50,918 nucleotides of DNA, taken from the NCBI GenBank assembly GCA_016932835.1, contig JAFGCD010000042.1:1-50918 (forward strand), in the 5' to 3' direction. Under the pieces are notes generated by a model that saw only the letters and a program-made list of their open reading frames with translations, searched no databases and was not told the origin of the DNA. The translations under genes and the position numbers were made by a program. Of this stretch, positions 15,377 to 24,501 are shown one piece after another. This DNA is from Sedimentisphaerales bacterium (GTDB lineage: Bacteria > Planctomycetota > Phycisphaerae > Sedimentisphaerales > Anaerobacaceae). Numbering within the stretch: position 1 is the stretch's first letter; the number at the start of each line of letters is the position of its first letter.

Positions 15377-18259
15377 TTATTTTGCCTTGCCATAGGCCTC
15401 AGCCAGAACCTTTATTGGATGCCGAACGATGCAGTCGCTTATATGTTGAATTTGCATCCCGCAGGCGGCGCACTCGGTCAGGACATTCTTAATGGGCGAC
15501 GATTCCAGAGCAGCCTTGAGGCTCTCGGCGATTTTCGAGGAAAGTTCGTAGTTCTTCTTCTGCATTCCGAATGTACCGGCCAGTCCGCAGCAGCCTGCCT
15601 TGAGGTCCACCACCTCCGTATCGCAAAGGTCACCCAAAAGCTTGATGCTGGCCCCCTGCCGAGCCGTTGCCGACAAATGGCACGGCAAATGATATACGAA
15701 TTTCTCGGAAATGCTTCGCTGGGGACGTTTCAATTTGCCCGCCTCGTGCAGGTCGAGCAGGTAGCTCATCAGTTCGAAAGTATTCCCTGCGACAAGTTCT
15801 GCGTCGGGCCCGGCTATGTAGCGCCTTAGTTCATCCTTGATACAAAGCGCAGCACTGGGTTCGGAGCATACGATCTTATAGCCATCCCGCACGGCTTTGG
15901 CCAAGTGCTTGACGCTGTAGGCTAAGTCCTTCTTCGCCCTTTTTACATCGCCATAGACAATAGCCGGCAGCGGCGAAGGCAACTGCTTCGGCAGGATAAC
16001 CTCGATACCGTTTGCCCGCAGGACATCTATTACCGCGTATCCCAGTTCGTGGTCGTTGTAGTTGGCGTAGGTATCGAGGAAATACGCGACCTTATCGACA
16101 GGTTCGGCTATCGGCTCGCACGCCGCCAAGTATCGCCGGCCCGCTCTAAGAAACGATCCCCACGCGAAAGCCGGTATCGCCCTTCTTCGGTCAATTCCGA
16201 CGAGCTTGTCGAGCGCCCATTTAAAAATGCCCAGCGACATGAAGAAACCCGCAATACGACCAAACAGGCTGCCCAGCATGCCGAGATATCGATTGCCGCT
16301 CAGAACACGCTCAGTCCGCCGCAGGCCCTTCCGCCTGACATACTCTGACCTGGCAAAGGTGACCAGCCCCGGAATATCCACCCCCGACGGGCACTGCTGT
16401 GTACAGGCCTTACAGTTGACACACAAGTCCAGGAACTTCCTGAACTCGGCAGACTCGAAATCCTTGTCGGCCAACTGCCCGCTCGCCCAGAAAGCAAGCA
16501 GATTGGCCTTTGCACGGGAGCTGCCTAATTCCTCCCCTATCGCCCGAAACACCGGGCACATTCGCAAATTACTCTCCGTGCTTCTGCAAAGACCGCAACC
16601 ATAGCACTGTTCCAGTTCGAGCTCCAACTCCCGGTCGCCGAAGAGCAAAGGCGTCCTGATTCGTTCGGACTGAATTCGATTTTCAGCCCTTAGATTTTTG
16701 AGCATCACATTCGGATCGGAGTTTATTATCTTGCCCGGATTCATCATATCTTCCGAATCGAACAGCTTTTTCACTTTGCACAATATCTCGTAGTATTCAT
16801 CGCCGTACTGCCTGTGCACGAACGGCGCCCGGACAAGGCCCGTGGCATGTTCGCCGCTTATAGTCCCCCCCAGCGACCAGACAAGCTCAAAGACCTCGTC
16901 GGCGACCTTTCGCATTTTCTCAAGGTCCGCAGGATCGCCCAAATCAAGATTCGGCCGAATATGCAGTTCTCCATCACCGGCATGTCCGAAGTATGTCATG
17001 AAGATGTCGTATTTCCTGCCGATCTTATCGAGGCCGGCCAGGTATTCGCCGAGCCGGTGGTAATCGACGCTGACATCCTCCATAAATTCAGCAGGGTGTT
17101 TTCTGCTTCGCTCCCTGAACAGCAGCGGCCCGGCATCTTTTCTCGATTTCCATATCCGATCCTGGTCTGCCTGGTCGAGGACGACTCTTCGGCCCGTCGC
17201 AACCTGCCCCACGGCAGCATCGGTTTTCTCAATCTTCGCCCTCACTTCATCGACATCGGCTCCGGTATGTTCGGCCAGGAGAACTGCGGCGGCCCCTGCA
17301 GGTAAGATATCCCTATACTCCGGCAGCGATTCGAACGCCATATCTATAAGATTCTTGTCGATCATCTCGCACGCAGAGACGCCACTGTCAACCACTGTAG
17401 GAACCGCTCCGGCCATATCCGCCAGAGAGTCGAATTCGAGTTGGAGCAATCCTTTCGCCGCCGGGACCGGCACGGTGCGAATGGTAATTTTGGTGAACGT
17501 CGCCAATGTCCCCTCGGAACCGGCCATGAAGCGCGCCAGATCGATGAGCCCATCGTGATATACGCCGCCTATGTTGTATCCGCATCGATTGCGTTTGGTC
17601 TTGGGCAGGGCCTTCTTAATTGCAATTTCATTGGCCGCGATAAGCCCGGCGCACTGCGCTGCAAGAGAACCGACCCTTTTATCCTCGACTTTCGTCGGGT
17701 CAACGTTGTTTGTGAATTCGACAATCGCTCCGTCGCTGAGGACGGCTTCAATACTCTCCACATAGTCGCCCATATAGCCGTATTCGAGCCAATGCGAGCC
17801 GGTCGAATTGTTCGCAACACATCCGCCTATCGTTGCCCGATTCGCACTCGAAGGGTCCGGCCCGATTTTGCATCCGTACTTTGCCAAAAAGTCATTCAGG
17901 TCACTCAAGACCAGCCCGGGCTCGCAAGTAACCGTCTCGCCCTTTTCATCGGCGCTGATGATTTTGTTCATATATCGCGTCATGTCGAATACTATCCCGG
18001 CACACAGGGCCTCACCCGCCAGACCACTGCCGGCCCCGCGCCCGACCACACTCAGGCCTTCGGCTCGCGCGTACTTTGTCGCCGCGACAATATCGGCAGC
18101 CCCTCGCGGCGCAATTACACAAACAGGCATAATCCTGTAGATGCTGGCATCCGTGCTGTAGGCGACTCTGTGGACTATGTCGGCGAACACATCTCCCTTA
18201 ACAAGCCGGCTCAGGTCAGCAGCTATTTTTTCGGGCACTTTCTTCATCTTCTGAATCAT
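15377..18259 (-). CDS. GlcD-GlcF-type FAD/Fe-S oxidoreductase (D-lactate/2-hydroxyacid dehydrogenase-like)
   Basis: A 960-residue fusion. Residues ~1-220 are a PCMH-type FAD-binding domain (VVGRGAGSGLAGEALCAG), ~240-490 the FAD-oxidase C-terminal domain with the FGHAGDGELHIRP and SGEHATGL motifs, ~550-640 two ferredoxin motifs (CYGCGLCRSTESNLRMCP and CVNCKACTQQCPSG), and the end a CCG domain with CCGLAG. This architecture oxidises D-lactate, glycolate or another 2-hydroxyacid and passes electrons through Fe-S clusters, as in Dld-II or the LDH/Etf-linked enzymes of anaerobes. It follows mlaF on the same strand with a 75-base gap. The start is not well defined: two ATGs lie within the first five codons. 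Substrate cannot be told from sequence. Confidence 0.85.
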   Translation of the reverse strand: MIQKMKKVPEKIAADLSRLVKGDVFADIVHRVAYSTDASIYRIMPVCVIAPRGAADIVAATKYARAEGLSVVGRGAGSGLAGEALCAGIVFDMTRYMNKIISADEKGETVTCEPGLVLSDLNDFLAKYGCKIGPDPSSANRATIGGCVANNSTGSHWLEYGYMGDYVESIEAVLSDGAIVEFTNNVDPTKVEDKRVGSLAAQCAGLIAANEIAIKKALPKTKRNRCGYNIGGVYHDGLIDLARFMAGSEGTLATFTKITIRTVPVPAAKGLLQLEFDSLADMAGAVPTVVDSGVSACEMIDKNLIDMAFESLPEYRDILPAGAAAVLLAEHTGADVDEVRAKIEKTDAAVGQVATGRRVVLDQADQDRIWKSRKDAGPLLFRERSRKHPAEFMEDVSVDYHRLGEYLAGLDKIGRKYDIFMTYFGHAGDGELHIRPNLDLGDPADLEKMRKVADEVFELVWSLGGTISGEHATGLVRAPFVHRQYGDEYYEILCKVKKLFDSEDMMNPGKIINSDPNVMLKNLRAENRIQSERIRTPLLFGDRELELELEQCYGCGLCRSTESNLRMCPVFRAIGEELGSSRAKANLLAFWASGQLADKDFESAEFRKFLDLCVNCKACTQQCPSGVDIPGLVTFARSEYVRRKGLRRTERVLSGNRYLGMLGSLFGRIAGFFMSLGIFKWALDKLVGIDRRRAIPAFAWGSFLRAGRRYLAACEPIAEPVDKVAYFLDTYANYNDHELGYAVIDVLRANGIEVILPKQLPSPLPAIVYGDVKRAKKDLAYSVKHLAKAVRDGYKIVCSEPSAALCIKDELRRYIAGPDAELVAGNTFELMSYLLDLHEAGKLKRPQRSISEKFVYHLPCHLSATARQGASIKLLGDLCDTEVVDLKAGCCGLAGTFGMQKKNYELSSKIAESLKAALESSPIKNVLTECAACGMQIQHISDCIVRHPIKVLAEAYGKAK

Positions 18260-18334
18260 ATCCTTTGTGAGATTAAGTTATTGGAGGTTCGGTGCCTGTG
18301 CTTCCTTGCCGCCTGTCCGATTATGAGTTGTGTT

Positions 18335-19207
18335 TCATGCCTCGAAGTCACGAGGCAGAAATTGCGGTTGAGATGCCGTTCCACTCATTCGCAGGATAGC
18401 CAAATCGTCCTCGCCCACCTGTCCGTTGATAAATTGCTGCACAACCGGATGTGGATGGTTGCGAATATGGTCGGCATCACCGTCGGCAACGATTCTGCCG
18501 TTATGAAGCATGACTATGCGGTCGGCTATTTTGTACGCGCTGTTCATATCGTGCGTTACAACAACAGTCGTCACCCCGAGTTCTCTCTGCAGCTTAAGCA
18601 CAAGCTCGTTTATAACATCCGAACGAATTGGATCGAGCCCTGTCGTCGGCTCGTCATACAAGAGAACCTCCGGATTAAGGGCGATCGCCCGCGCCAGCGC
18701 AACTCTCTTTCGTTGACCACCCGACAAGCTGGCTGGGAAATAGTGCTGGAAACCGTCAAGACCGACCATCGCCAGTTTGGCCTTAACAAGCTCCTCCACC
18801 TCTTTCCAGTCCTTTATCTTGTGATGCTGCCGTATTGGAAATACTATGTTCTCGAACACGTTCAGACTATCGAATAGTGCGCCGCCCTGGAAAAGAAAGC
18901 CAAAATGCGTGCGCACATCGTTCAATTGCAGTTCGCTAAGGTTGTCGATTCTCCGGTCCTCGAAGTACACCTCACCTAAAGTGGGTCTCAACAGCACAAT
19001 CAGATGCTTGATCAAGACGGTCTTGCCGCATCCGCTGGGCCCTATCACAACCGTCGTTTTGCCCTTTTCAATCGACAGCGAGATACTGTCCAGAACCAGA
19101 TGCGGACCAAACTCTTTGGTAAGATTCTTGACGCTCAAAACGCCGTTGGAATGCGTTTGTGTCGTCTGCTCTGGCTGTTCCTGAGTTTTCACTTCTTGTG
19201 CGCTCAA
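18335..19207 (-). CDS. mlaF: MlaF-type ABC transporter ATP-binding protein
   Basis: A 290-residue ATPase of the MlaF/Ttg2A class, which powers lipid transport between inner and outer membranes in diderm bacteria. Walker A is GPSGCGKT, the signature motif is LSGGQRKR, Walker B is VLLYDEPTTGLDPI and the H-loop VVTHDMNSA. The phrase FLFQGGALFDSLNVFENI is characteristic of MlaF rather than generic ABC ATPases. The N-terminal 25 residues are a Gln/Thr-rich extension. TTG start, preceded by GAGAAG, ten bases after the end of the permease gene. It pairs with the MlaE-type permease upstream. Substrate is inferred as phospholipid from the family. Confidence 0.88.
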   Translation of the reverse strand: MSAQEVKTQEQPEQTTQTHSNGVLSVKNLTKEFGPHLVLDSISLSIEKGKTTVVIGPSGCGKTVLIKHLIVLLRPTLGEVYFEDRRIDNLSELQLNDVRTHFGFLFQGGALFDSLNVFENIVFPIRQHHKIKDWKEVEELVKAKLAMVGLDGFQHYFPASLSGGQRKRVALARAIALNPEVLLYDEPTTGLDPIRSDVINELVLKLQRELGVTTVVVTHDMNSAYKIADRIVMLHNGRIVADGDADHIRNHPHPVVQQFINGQVGEDDLAILRMSGTASQPQFLPRDFEA

Positions 19208-19217
19208 TTTCTGCTTC

Positions 19218-20063
19218 TCATCCTACCAAACTCTTAAAAGGCCAAAATGTATTGTAGATTGCCTTGAACATGACCGCCAGGGCAAAATCCAGGGCCAGAA
19301 TCGAAATGAAGCTCGCCACAAACGCCTCGGTACATGCTTGTCCGACACCCTGGGCGCCCTCTCGACACGTAAAACCTTTATAGCAACTTATAACCGCAAT
19401 CGCCCCGCCGAAGAAAATACCCTTGACCACACCCACAGCAACATCCCACAATCCCACCCCCGATGCGCTGAAGTCCCAGTAAGCCCGGTTGTTGATTTCT
19501 AACTGTATCACACCAACAAAGTAGCCGCCCAAAATACCCAACAAATCCGCATAGATAATCAGAAACGGAGTGAGCAGCACACATGCCAGTACCCTAGGCG
19601 CCACCAAATACCAGATCGGGTCGGTCCCCATACTCCTGACAGCATCGATTTGTTCGGTAACGTTCATCGTCCCCAGTTCCGCCGTAAGCGCGCCGCCGAC
19701 GCGTCCTGCCAACATAACCGCCGCCAGAACAGGTCCTAATTCCTTCACAACAGATATGTTGATCAGGACCCCTAAACGCTCCTCCAATCCCATACCGGCG
19801 AGTTGATCATAGGCCTGAATGGCAAGTGTCATTCCCACGAATGCACCCGTTATCATTATAACAGGAACGCTGCGAACACCGATAATGTGCATTTGTGCCC
19901 AGATCAGAGGATACGTTCTGTGGTTCCAACTGCTTCGCAGACACGCCCCGGCATTTTGCCAGAGGAATCGCCCGAACTGTCCGATATTGCTGATGTCGGT
20001 TATTGTCTTCTCGCCGAGTGTCGCCAACATGACATCCATGCTCCGATATTGATCTAAACTCAA
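19218..20063 (-). CDS. mlaE: MlaE-type ABC transporter permease
   Basis: A membrane permease of the MlaE/YrbE family. Typical features are RSVPVIMITGAFVGMTLAIQ at the first long helix, ELGPVLAAVMLAGRVGGALTAELGTM (shown in part as LGPVLAAVMLAGRVGG) before the coupling region with VTEQIDAVRSMGTDP, and five to six hydrophobic segments in all. With MlaF it would move lipids across the envelope; this supports a diderm cell. The TTG at 20063 is the outermost start; ATG at 20039 or 20030 (GGAG ten bases upstream) may be the true one. No MCE-domain substrate-binding protein (MlaD) follows, which is unusual for this operon. Confidence 0.87.
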   Translation of the reverse strand: MSLDQYRSMDVMLATLGEKTITDISNIGQFGRFLWQNAGACLRSSWNHRTYPLIWAQMHIIGVRSVPVIMITGAFVGMTLAIQAYDQLAGMGLEERLGVLINISVVKELGPVLAAVMLAGRVGGALTAELGTMNVTEQIDAVRSMGTDPIWYLVAPRVLACVLLTPFLIIYADLLGILGGYFVGVIQLEINNRAYWDFSASGVGLWDVAVGVVKGIFFGGAIAVISCYKGFTCREGAQGVGQACTEAFVASFISILALDFALAVMFKAIYNTFWPFKSLVG

Positions 20064-20114
20064 GATTATCCGCGGCCTTGACTCGAAACCGGCGGATTCT
20101 ACGATTAAGTCTTA

Positions 20115-20143
20115 ATTGTAGGCCATCATCGCCCAATAGTCAA
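20115..20143 (-). promoter_or_regulatory. Promoter of the mlaE-mlaF operon
   Basis: Minus strand TTGACT (20143-20138), 17 bases, TACAAT (20120-20115), about 50-80 bases before the permease start. Probably also serves the downstream GlcD-GlcF-type gene. The remaining stretch up to 20343 shows nothing recognisable. Confidence 0.6.
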
Positions 20144-20343
20144 ATTTTCGGTAAAACAGCCTGATTCTCAGCCGTTTCTCTTAAATCGGCAATCCCACTG
20201 GCTTAATTTCCTCCATTCTTAGACTTTTCTTCGCAGATTCACCGGATCGACCATATTCGAAGGTATGCGTGCGTCCCAATCGAAGCCCAGAAAACGACTT
20301 ATATGGCGAACATTACAGCTCCCGGGCTGCCATCCCTGCGCGT

Positions 20344-21894
20344 TTATTTCGACGAATTTTCGATAGCGTACAACTTGTGCATCGAGGCGACGTATAATAC
20401 CCCGTTGGCGGCAACCGGCGTGGCGGCGGTAGCGCTGTCAAGCTTGATTTCGCTTATAAGCTTTTTCTCCTTGCTTGCCTCGAAGATCAGAAATTCGTTC
20501 CGTCTGGTCCCGACATAGACCTTGTCGTCCGCCACGAGCGTCGAGGCCCACATATCTCCCTTAGCTTCGTGGGTCCAATACACTTTGCCTGTTTCGGCAT
20601 CGAGACAACGAATCATGCGACCGCAGTCACTGATAAACAGCAACCCGTCCTTTATCGACGAGGTCGAACAGCAGTGTTCGGTCAGGTCGCATGACCACAA
20701 TAAGGCTGATTTCGTCACATCGCCGGTTTGAGTCGCATCGATGCACTTGAGCCAGGCCTGTCTTTTGCCCCACCAGATATCGCCGCCGTGCGCGACGTAA
20801 ATGCGGTTATTGTAGAAAACAGGCATGCCCTTGATATTACTCGGGCTGACTTCCCTGTTTCTGACATACTGTTGAACGTTCTCCTTCGGGGCAGTCGGGT
20901 CACAATCGAATTTCCAGACCGTCTTTAGATTCTCGACCTTCCCTTCCTCTGGTGCGGTCTTCATTGCCTCGAATGCATAGACGACGCCATCACCGCCACA
21001 AAAGAAGATGAGCCTGCATCCGTTGACAACCCCCAAGGCTGGCGACGACCAGGTTGAGTGGAAGATGTTCGGGCCTATTGGTTCATTGTCGCGGGCGAGA
21101 AGACGACCGGTTTGTTTGTCGAGAACAATCAGGCTCGGAGCGTCCGGCCTGTTGATCTTGCGATGATTATTGTCTATGCCATTGCTCGTATTTACATACA
21201 GGAAATCACCGTCGATGAGGATTGAACTATGGGCCGCATCGTGGGGCCAGGTTCCGGCCTGCTTGGGTATATCGAATATCCAGATAATATCCGCATCGAT
21301 CTCCGTAACTTCAAACGGGGCAAGATCCGGACCACCCTTGTTGCCCAGCGCCAAGTGCACACCCTCATCTTTATAAGGCCCGTCGTTGCCGTTGGCCTGA
21401 CCCATAACGTCGAGGCATACAGCTTCGCCCCGATTAGTAACGACATAAGCCCTGTCACCCTCGACGCTCGGCGGTGAAACTATCCCGCCTCGAGGCCAAT
21501 CCAGATACGGGTCCGGTCCGAGTTTCGATACCATCAATTGCCAGAGAAACCTGCCGTCTTTCTCATCCAGACACAGCAGGATGCCTCTATCACCCTTGAA
21601 ACGCGGATCGTGAGGCTCGCCGTCGGGCGGATCGTTGTTTGTCCCTATGAACACCCGACCACCTGCAACCACCGGCGTGTCCCACGATTCGCTTCCTAAT
21701 TGTGCTACCCACTTGACATTCTCACCCGTAGCCAGGTCGAACGTTTCCGGCAGCCCCGTTTCTTCGGAAATCCCATTCCGCGTGAACTTCTCCTGCCACT
21801 GTGGCCTGTCCGCCGACCAAACAGTCGATATCAGAATCAACCCGCAGAACAAACCGTGCACTGATAGCCGTCGAACGTCGTATAAGCTTATCAT
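20344..21894 (-). CDS. Secreted PQQ-repeat beta-propeller protein
   Basis: A 516-residue protein with an N-terminal signal segment (GLFCGLILISTVWSA) and a body of PQQ/BamB-like beta-propeller repeats. Repeat-type strands include VKWVAQLGSESWDTPVVAGG, GILLCLDEKDGRFLWQL, LIVLDKQTGRLLARD, GKVYWTHEAKGDMWASTLV and the closing GVLYVASMHKLYAIE. Such outer-wall propellers are very common in planctomycetes and usually scaffold other proteins; some are alcohol dehydrogenases, but no Cys-Cys or calcium-binding Asp motif of quinoproteins was recognised. It is transcribed alone from a promoter at 21934-21962. Periplasmic or surface location is inferred; function unknown. Confidence 0.8.
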   Translation of the reverse strand: MISLYDVRRLSVHGLFCGLILISTVWSADRPQWQEKFTRNGISEETGLPETFDLATGENVKWVAQLGSESWDTPVVAGGRVFIGTNNDPPDGEPHDPRFKGDRGILLCLDEKDGRFLWQLMVSKLGPDPYLDWPRGGIVSPPSVEGDRAYVVTNRGEAVCLDVMGQANGNDGPYKDEGVHLALGNKGGPDLAPFEVTEIDADIIWIFDIPKQAGTWPHDAAHSSILIDGDFLYVNTSNGIDNNHRKINRPDAPSLIVLDKQTGRLLARDNEPIGPNIFHSTWSSPALGVVNGCRLIFFCGGDGVVYAFEAMKTAPEEGKVENLKTVWKFDCDPTAPKENVQQYVRNREVSPSNIKGMPVFYNNRIYVAHGGDIWWGKRQAWLKCIDATQTGDVTKSALLWSCDLTEHCCSTSSIKDGLLFISDCGRMIRCLDAETGKVYWTHEAKGDMWASTLVADDKVYVGTRRNEFLIFEASKEKKLISEIKLDSATAATPVAANGVLYVASMHKLYAIENSSK

Positions 21895-21933
21895 ATCTAC
21901 TGCCCTTTCAGAATAGCTGACTACAGTTTGTGT

Positions 21934-21962
21934 ATTCTACCAGTTCGACCGGGATATCTCAA
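21934..21962 (-). promoter_or_regulatory. Promoter of the PQQ-repeat gene
   Basis: Minus strand TTGAGA (21962-21957), 17 bases, TAGAAT (21939-21934), about 40 bases from the ATG at 21894. Confidence 0.6.
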
Positions 21963-21994
21963 GACCGCCGATAAAGAAGATAATCGCTTTGTCC

Positions 21995-22023
21995 TTGTAA
22001 ACCGGCTCGATCCGGCGTAACAT
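21995..22023 (+). promoter_or_regulatory. Possible promoter of the DUF3786 gene
   Basis: TTGTAA (21995-22000), 17 bases, TAACAT (22018-22023), about 58 bases before the ATG at 22082. Weak match; divergent from the PQQ-gene promoter. Confidence 0.3.
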
Positions 22024-22081
22024 ACAGCCGACATATCGGAGCGGCAATACCAATTAGCGCGCTAACGAGAATCAAAACAGT

Positions 22082-22690
22082 ATGGCACACGAAGGTCTTT
22101 GGAAGCAACTGGAAAAACTCGATCCGCGGCAAACCGCTGCCAAAGCAGGATGCCGATACCTCAATGACCCGGAAAGACTTCAACTCCCGATGCTCGACAC
22201 TGAGTACATTGTAAGTCTTGCTGCCAACGATATATTAGTGCTTCGAGACAACACACCTTCGCGCCCCGCCGGATTCATCGAGCAACTCTGTATTCTGGCC
22301 TATTTGCTCGGCGCCAAAGATATCCCGTTAGCCAACAAGCTTGTTAAGGCTGAATCACTTCCCGGTGGACAATTCTTCTTCAGGGGACCCCACAGCCTGC
22401 CTACGGATAAGCTGGAGAAGGCATTCGGCGAGACCCCCGAACGACTCTTCACGGCATGTAAGCGATTCAACGCAGAAAACTGTGAATTCGGGGACACTTC
22501 TGTTCGACTGTATGCCCTGCCCCGTATCCCCTTTACCTTGGTAATCTGGAGAGGAGACCAGGACTTTCCCGCCAGGGCGTCAATCCTGTTCGATCAGACC
22601 GCCTCGATGCAACTGCCCCTGGATGCACTCTGGGCAACCGTAAACCTGACAGTAAAAGCTGTACTCAGTCGTGCCGGCGAAATCGGCTGA
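22082..22690 (+). CDS. DUF3786-domain protein
   Basis: A 202-residue soluble protein that matches what I know of DUF3786, a domain found beside corrinoid, CODH/ACS and other Wood-Ljungdahl genes in anaerobes. Recognisable parts are the N-terminal LEKLDPRQTAAKAG, the strand YIVSLAANDILVL, LCILAYLLGAKDIPLANKLV, the GGQFFFRGPHSLP motif, and RIPFTLVIWRGDQDFPARAS. There is no signal peptide, membrane segment or cysteine cluster. It lies 295 bases before cooC and probably has its own promoter. The domain has no assigned reaction; a cofactor or corrinoid-related role is suggested only by neighbourhood. Confidence 0.75.
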   Translation: MAHEGLWKQLEKLDPRQTAAKAGCRYLNDPERLQLPMLDTEYIVSLAANDILVLRDNTPSRPAGFIEQLCILAYLLGAKDIPLANKLVKAESLPGGQFFFRGPHSLPTDKLEKAFGETPERLFTACKRFNAENCEFGDTSVRLYALPRIPFTLVIWRGDQDFPARASILFDQTASMQLPLDALWATVNLTVKAVLSRAGEIG

Positions 22691-22868
22691 TTCATTCGAT
22701 TATGGAACTGCTGTCTTGAAATGGAATATCCACAAAAGCCATAGACGTTTACAACGAATTGCCTATCTTTCCAGGATAATATATGTTTCACAGCACCAAT
22801 TAGAAATGCTGAAACAATGCGTTTCGCTGAGTCTTTGGAAAAAACTGCCCAAATGCTGCGCATAACCC

Positions 22869-22897
22869 TTGACAGCACCGGATGAAGATTCTAATCT
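22869..22897 (+). promoter_or_regulatory. Strong sigma70-like promoter of the cooC-ferredoxin-NuoEFG-like operon
   Basis: Perfect TTGACA (22869-22874), 17 bases, TAATCT (22892-22897). It lies in the 295-base gap between the DUF3786 gene and cooC, leaving a leader of about 80 bases with no obvious hairpin of note. The rest of the gap (22691-22868) shows no gene or repeat. Confidence 0.65.
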
Positions 22898-22985
22898 GAG
22901 GTGCTCGTTGCAAATGAACCGTTTCTGTGCTCTTGGGCTCTGAAAGGACGCATGGCCGTGAGTTCGGGCTGTCATCACTTCCGTT

Positions 22986-23789
22986 ATGGTGGGTATGAAA
23001 ATAGCAATCGGAGGTAAGGGGGGGGTCGGCAAGACAACCGTCTGTGCCATTTGGGCGGAAGTCTTTGCCGAAAACGGGTGCAATGTTCTCGCTATTGATG
23101 CGGATCCGGATACGAATTTGGCCTCAGCCTTCGGTCTATCAAGCGAACAAGCTCCCGAACCGCTGATCTCTATGAAAAAGCTGATAGCCGAGCGAACCGG
23201 CACAGCAAACCAGGTCGTCGGCGCATATTTCAAGATGAATCCCAGGGTCAGTGATTTGCCCGAGAAGTACGCGCTCGCCGTCGGCAATTTCAAACTGCTC
23301 GTTTTAGGGGCCATCACACAAGGCGGCGGGGGCTGTGCTTGCCCTGAGGGAGCATTTCTGAAGGCACTGCTCACGCACACTATACTTCAAAGACAGGAGG
23401 TTGTGCTGATTGATTTGGCCGCAGGCGTCGAATTCATGGGCCGAGCCAGCATTCAAGGCATCGACGCCCTGCTGCTGGTCGTCGAGCCGGGGGGCAGAAG
23501 CATCGAAACAGCCTGCAATATGGCCGAAATGGCGGCAGAATTAGGAATTCGGTGCGTCGCGGCAATTGGCAACAAGATAACGGAGTCGGGACAGGTGGAG
23601 TGGATGAAATCGCAATTGAAAGGTATAACGCTCTTAGGGACTCTGCCTTACAGCCGGGCCCTGCAGCAAGCGGACTTACGCCGGCAGCGCGTTTTTGAGG
23701 CTGATGAAGCAGTCACCGAGGAGTTGAAACTGGCGAAAAATAAGCTTACAGAACTGCTGACATCGAGTTCCGATATTGGTAAGTGCTGA
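22986..23789 (+). CDS. cooC: CooC-type CODH maturation ATPase (first copy)
   Basis: A 267-residue MinD/ParA-type ATPase that helps load nickel into CO dehydrogenase. The deviant Walker A GGKGGVGKTT is at residues 9-18, the second motif AIDADPDTN at 36-44, and the dimer-bridging metal motif Cys117-Ala-Cys119 in GGGCACPEG. Length suits CooC/AcsF. The ATG at 22986 is used; an in-frame ATG at 22995 directly before the P-loop strand is equally possible, since neither has a good ribosome site. It starts the operon of the ferredoxin and NuoEFG-like genes. A second, different CooC lies at 35450 inside the acs cluster, so the two may serve different steps or proteins. Confidence 0.87.
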   Translation: MVGMKIAIGGKGGVGKTTVCAIWAEVFAENGCNVLAIDADPDTNLASAFGLSSEQAPEPLISMKKLIAERTGTANQVVGAYFKMNPRVSDLPEKYALAVGNFKLLVLGAITQGGGGCACPEGAFLKALLTHTILQRQEVVLIDLAAGVEFMGRASIQGIDALLLVVEPGGRSIETACNMAEMAAELGIRCVAAIGNKITESGQVEWMKSQLKGITLLGTLPYSRALQQADLRRQRVFEADEAVTEELKLAKNKLTELLTSSSDIGKC

Positions 23790-23816
23790 CCATTACTGAA
23801 GATATGGAGACAGATG

Positions 23817-24365
23817 ATGGCTAAGGCTATATTCGTGGACATAGACAAATGCCTCGCCTGCAAAGGCTGTGAGATAGCGTGTGCATTGGCACATTCGCAA
23901 TCCGGCATCCTCGAAGAAGCGATAAGCGAACATCCGAAGCCTCAATCACGAATCGCGGTTGAAGCAGCGGGAGAGCTTGGCGTACCCCTGCAATGCAGGC
24001 ACTGCGAGGATGCGCCATGTATTACAGTGTGCCCAACCAAGGCAATCGGGAGGAACACGCCCGAAAGTCCTGTTTTGATTGATAATGACCTGTGTATCGG
24101 ATGCAGGTTTTGTATAGCCGTCTGCCCGTTTGGAGTTATCGAATTATCGCGCGATAACAAAGTTATGATCAAATGTGACCTTTGTATTAAGCGAATTAAA
24201 AAACAGTCGAAACCGGCTTGCGTTGAAGCCTGCCCTACAGGAGCACTAATGCTAATCGACGAGCATGATTGGGCCGCCGGCAAACGTCGGAAGGCCGCTC
24301 GAGAACTTATCGAATCTGTTCTATACAATACCAAGACGAAACCAGAAGACAACGCACGAGCATGA
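23817..24365 (+). CDS. CooF-like four-cluster ferredoxin
   Basis: An electron-transfer protein of the CooF/HycB/DMSO-reductase-B class, 182 residues. Sixteen cysteines are arranged as four [4Fe-4S] motifs: CLACKGCEIAC, CRHCEDAPCITVCP, CIGCRFCIAVCP and CDLCIKR with CVEACP. In CO-oxidising bacteria CooF carries electrons between CODH and partner enzymes, and that role suits this position, 27 bases after cooC and ahead of flavoprotein subunits. The ATG at 23817 is chosen because GGAG sits seven bases before it; another ATG lies three bases upstream. The C-terminal tail is basic and then acidic, with no membrane segment. It could instead serve an unlinked formate dehydrogenase. Confidence 0.85.
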   Translation: MAKAIFVDIDKCLACKGCEIACALAHSQSGILEEAISEHPKPQSRIAVEAAGELGVPLQCRHCEDAPCITVCPTKAIGRNTPESPVLIDNDLCIGCRFCIAVCPFGVIELSRDNKVMIKCDLCIKRIKKQSKPACVEACPTGALMLIDEHDWAAGKRRKAARELIESVLYNTKTKPEDNARA

Positions 24366-24501
24366 ATATTTGTCGGGACGGTTCCTGTCATATCAGAAAC
24401 ACTCGTAAATCCCGGCACAGATTGAGGTCGATTCCGAACGGCTCGTTCTATATGGGGTACTGCATGCAGGCTCTTTTTGATAACACCAGGAAAAACATAG
24501 T

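Noticed and set aside
17441-18877. Plus-strand open frame of 478 codons
   Set aside because: Antisense to the GlcD-GlcF-type and mlaF genes; no signature motifs.
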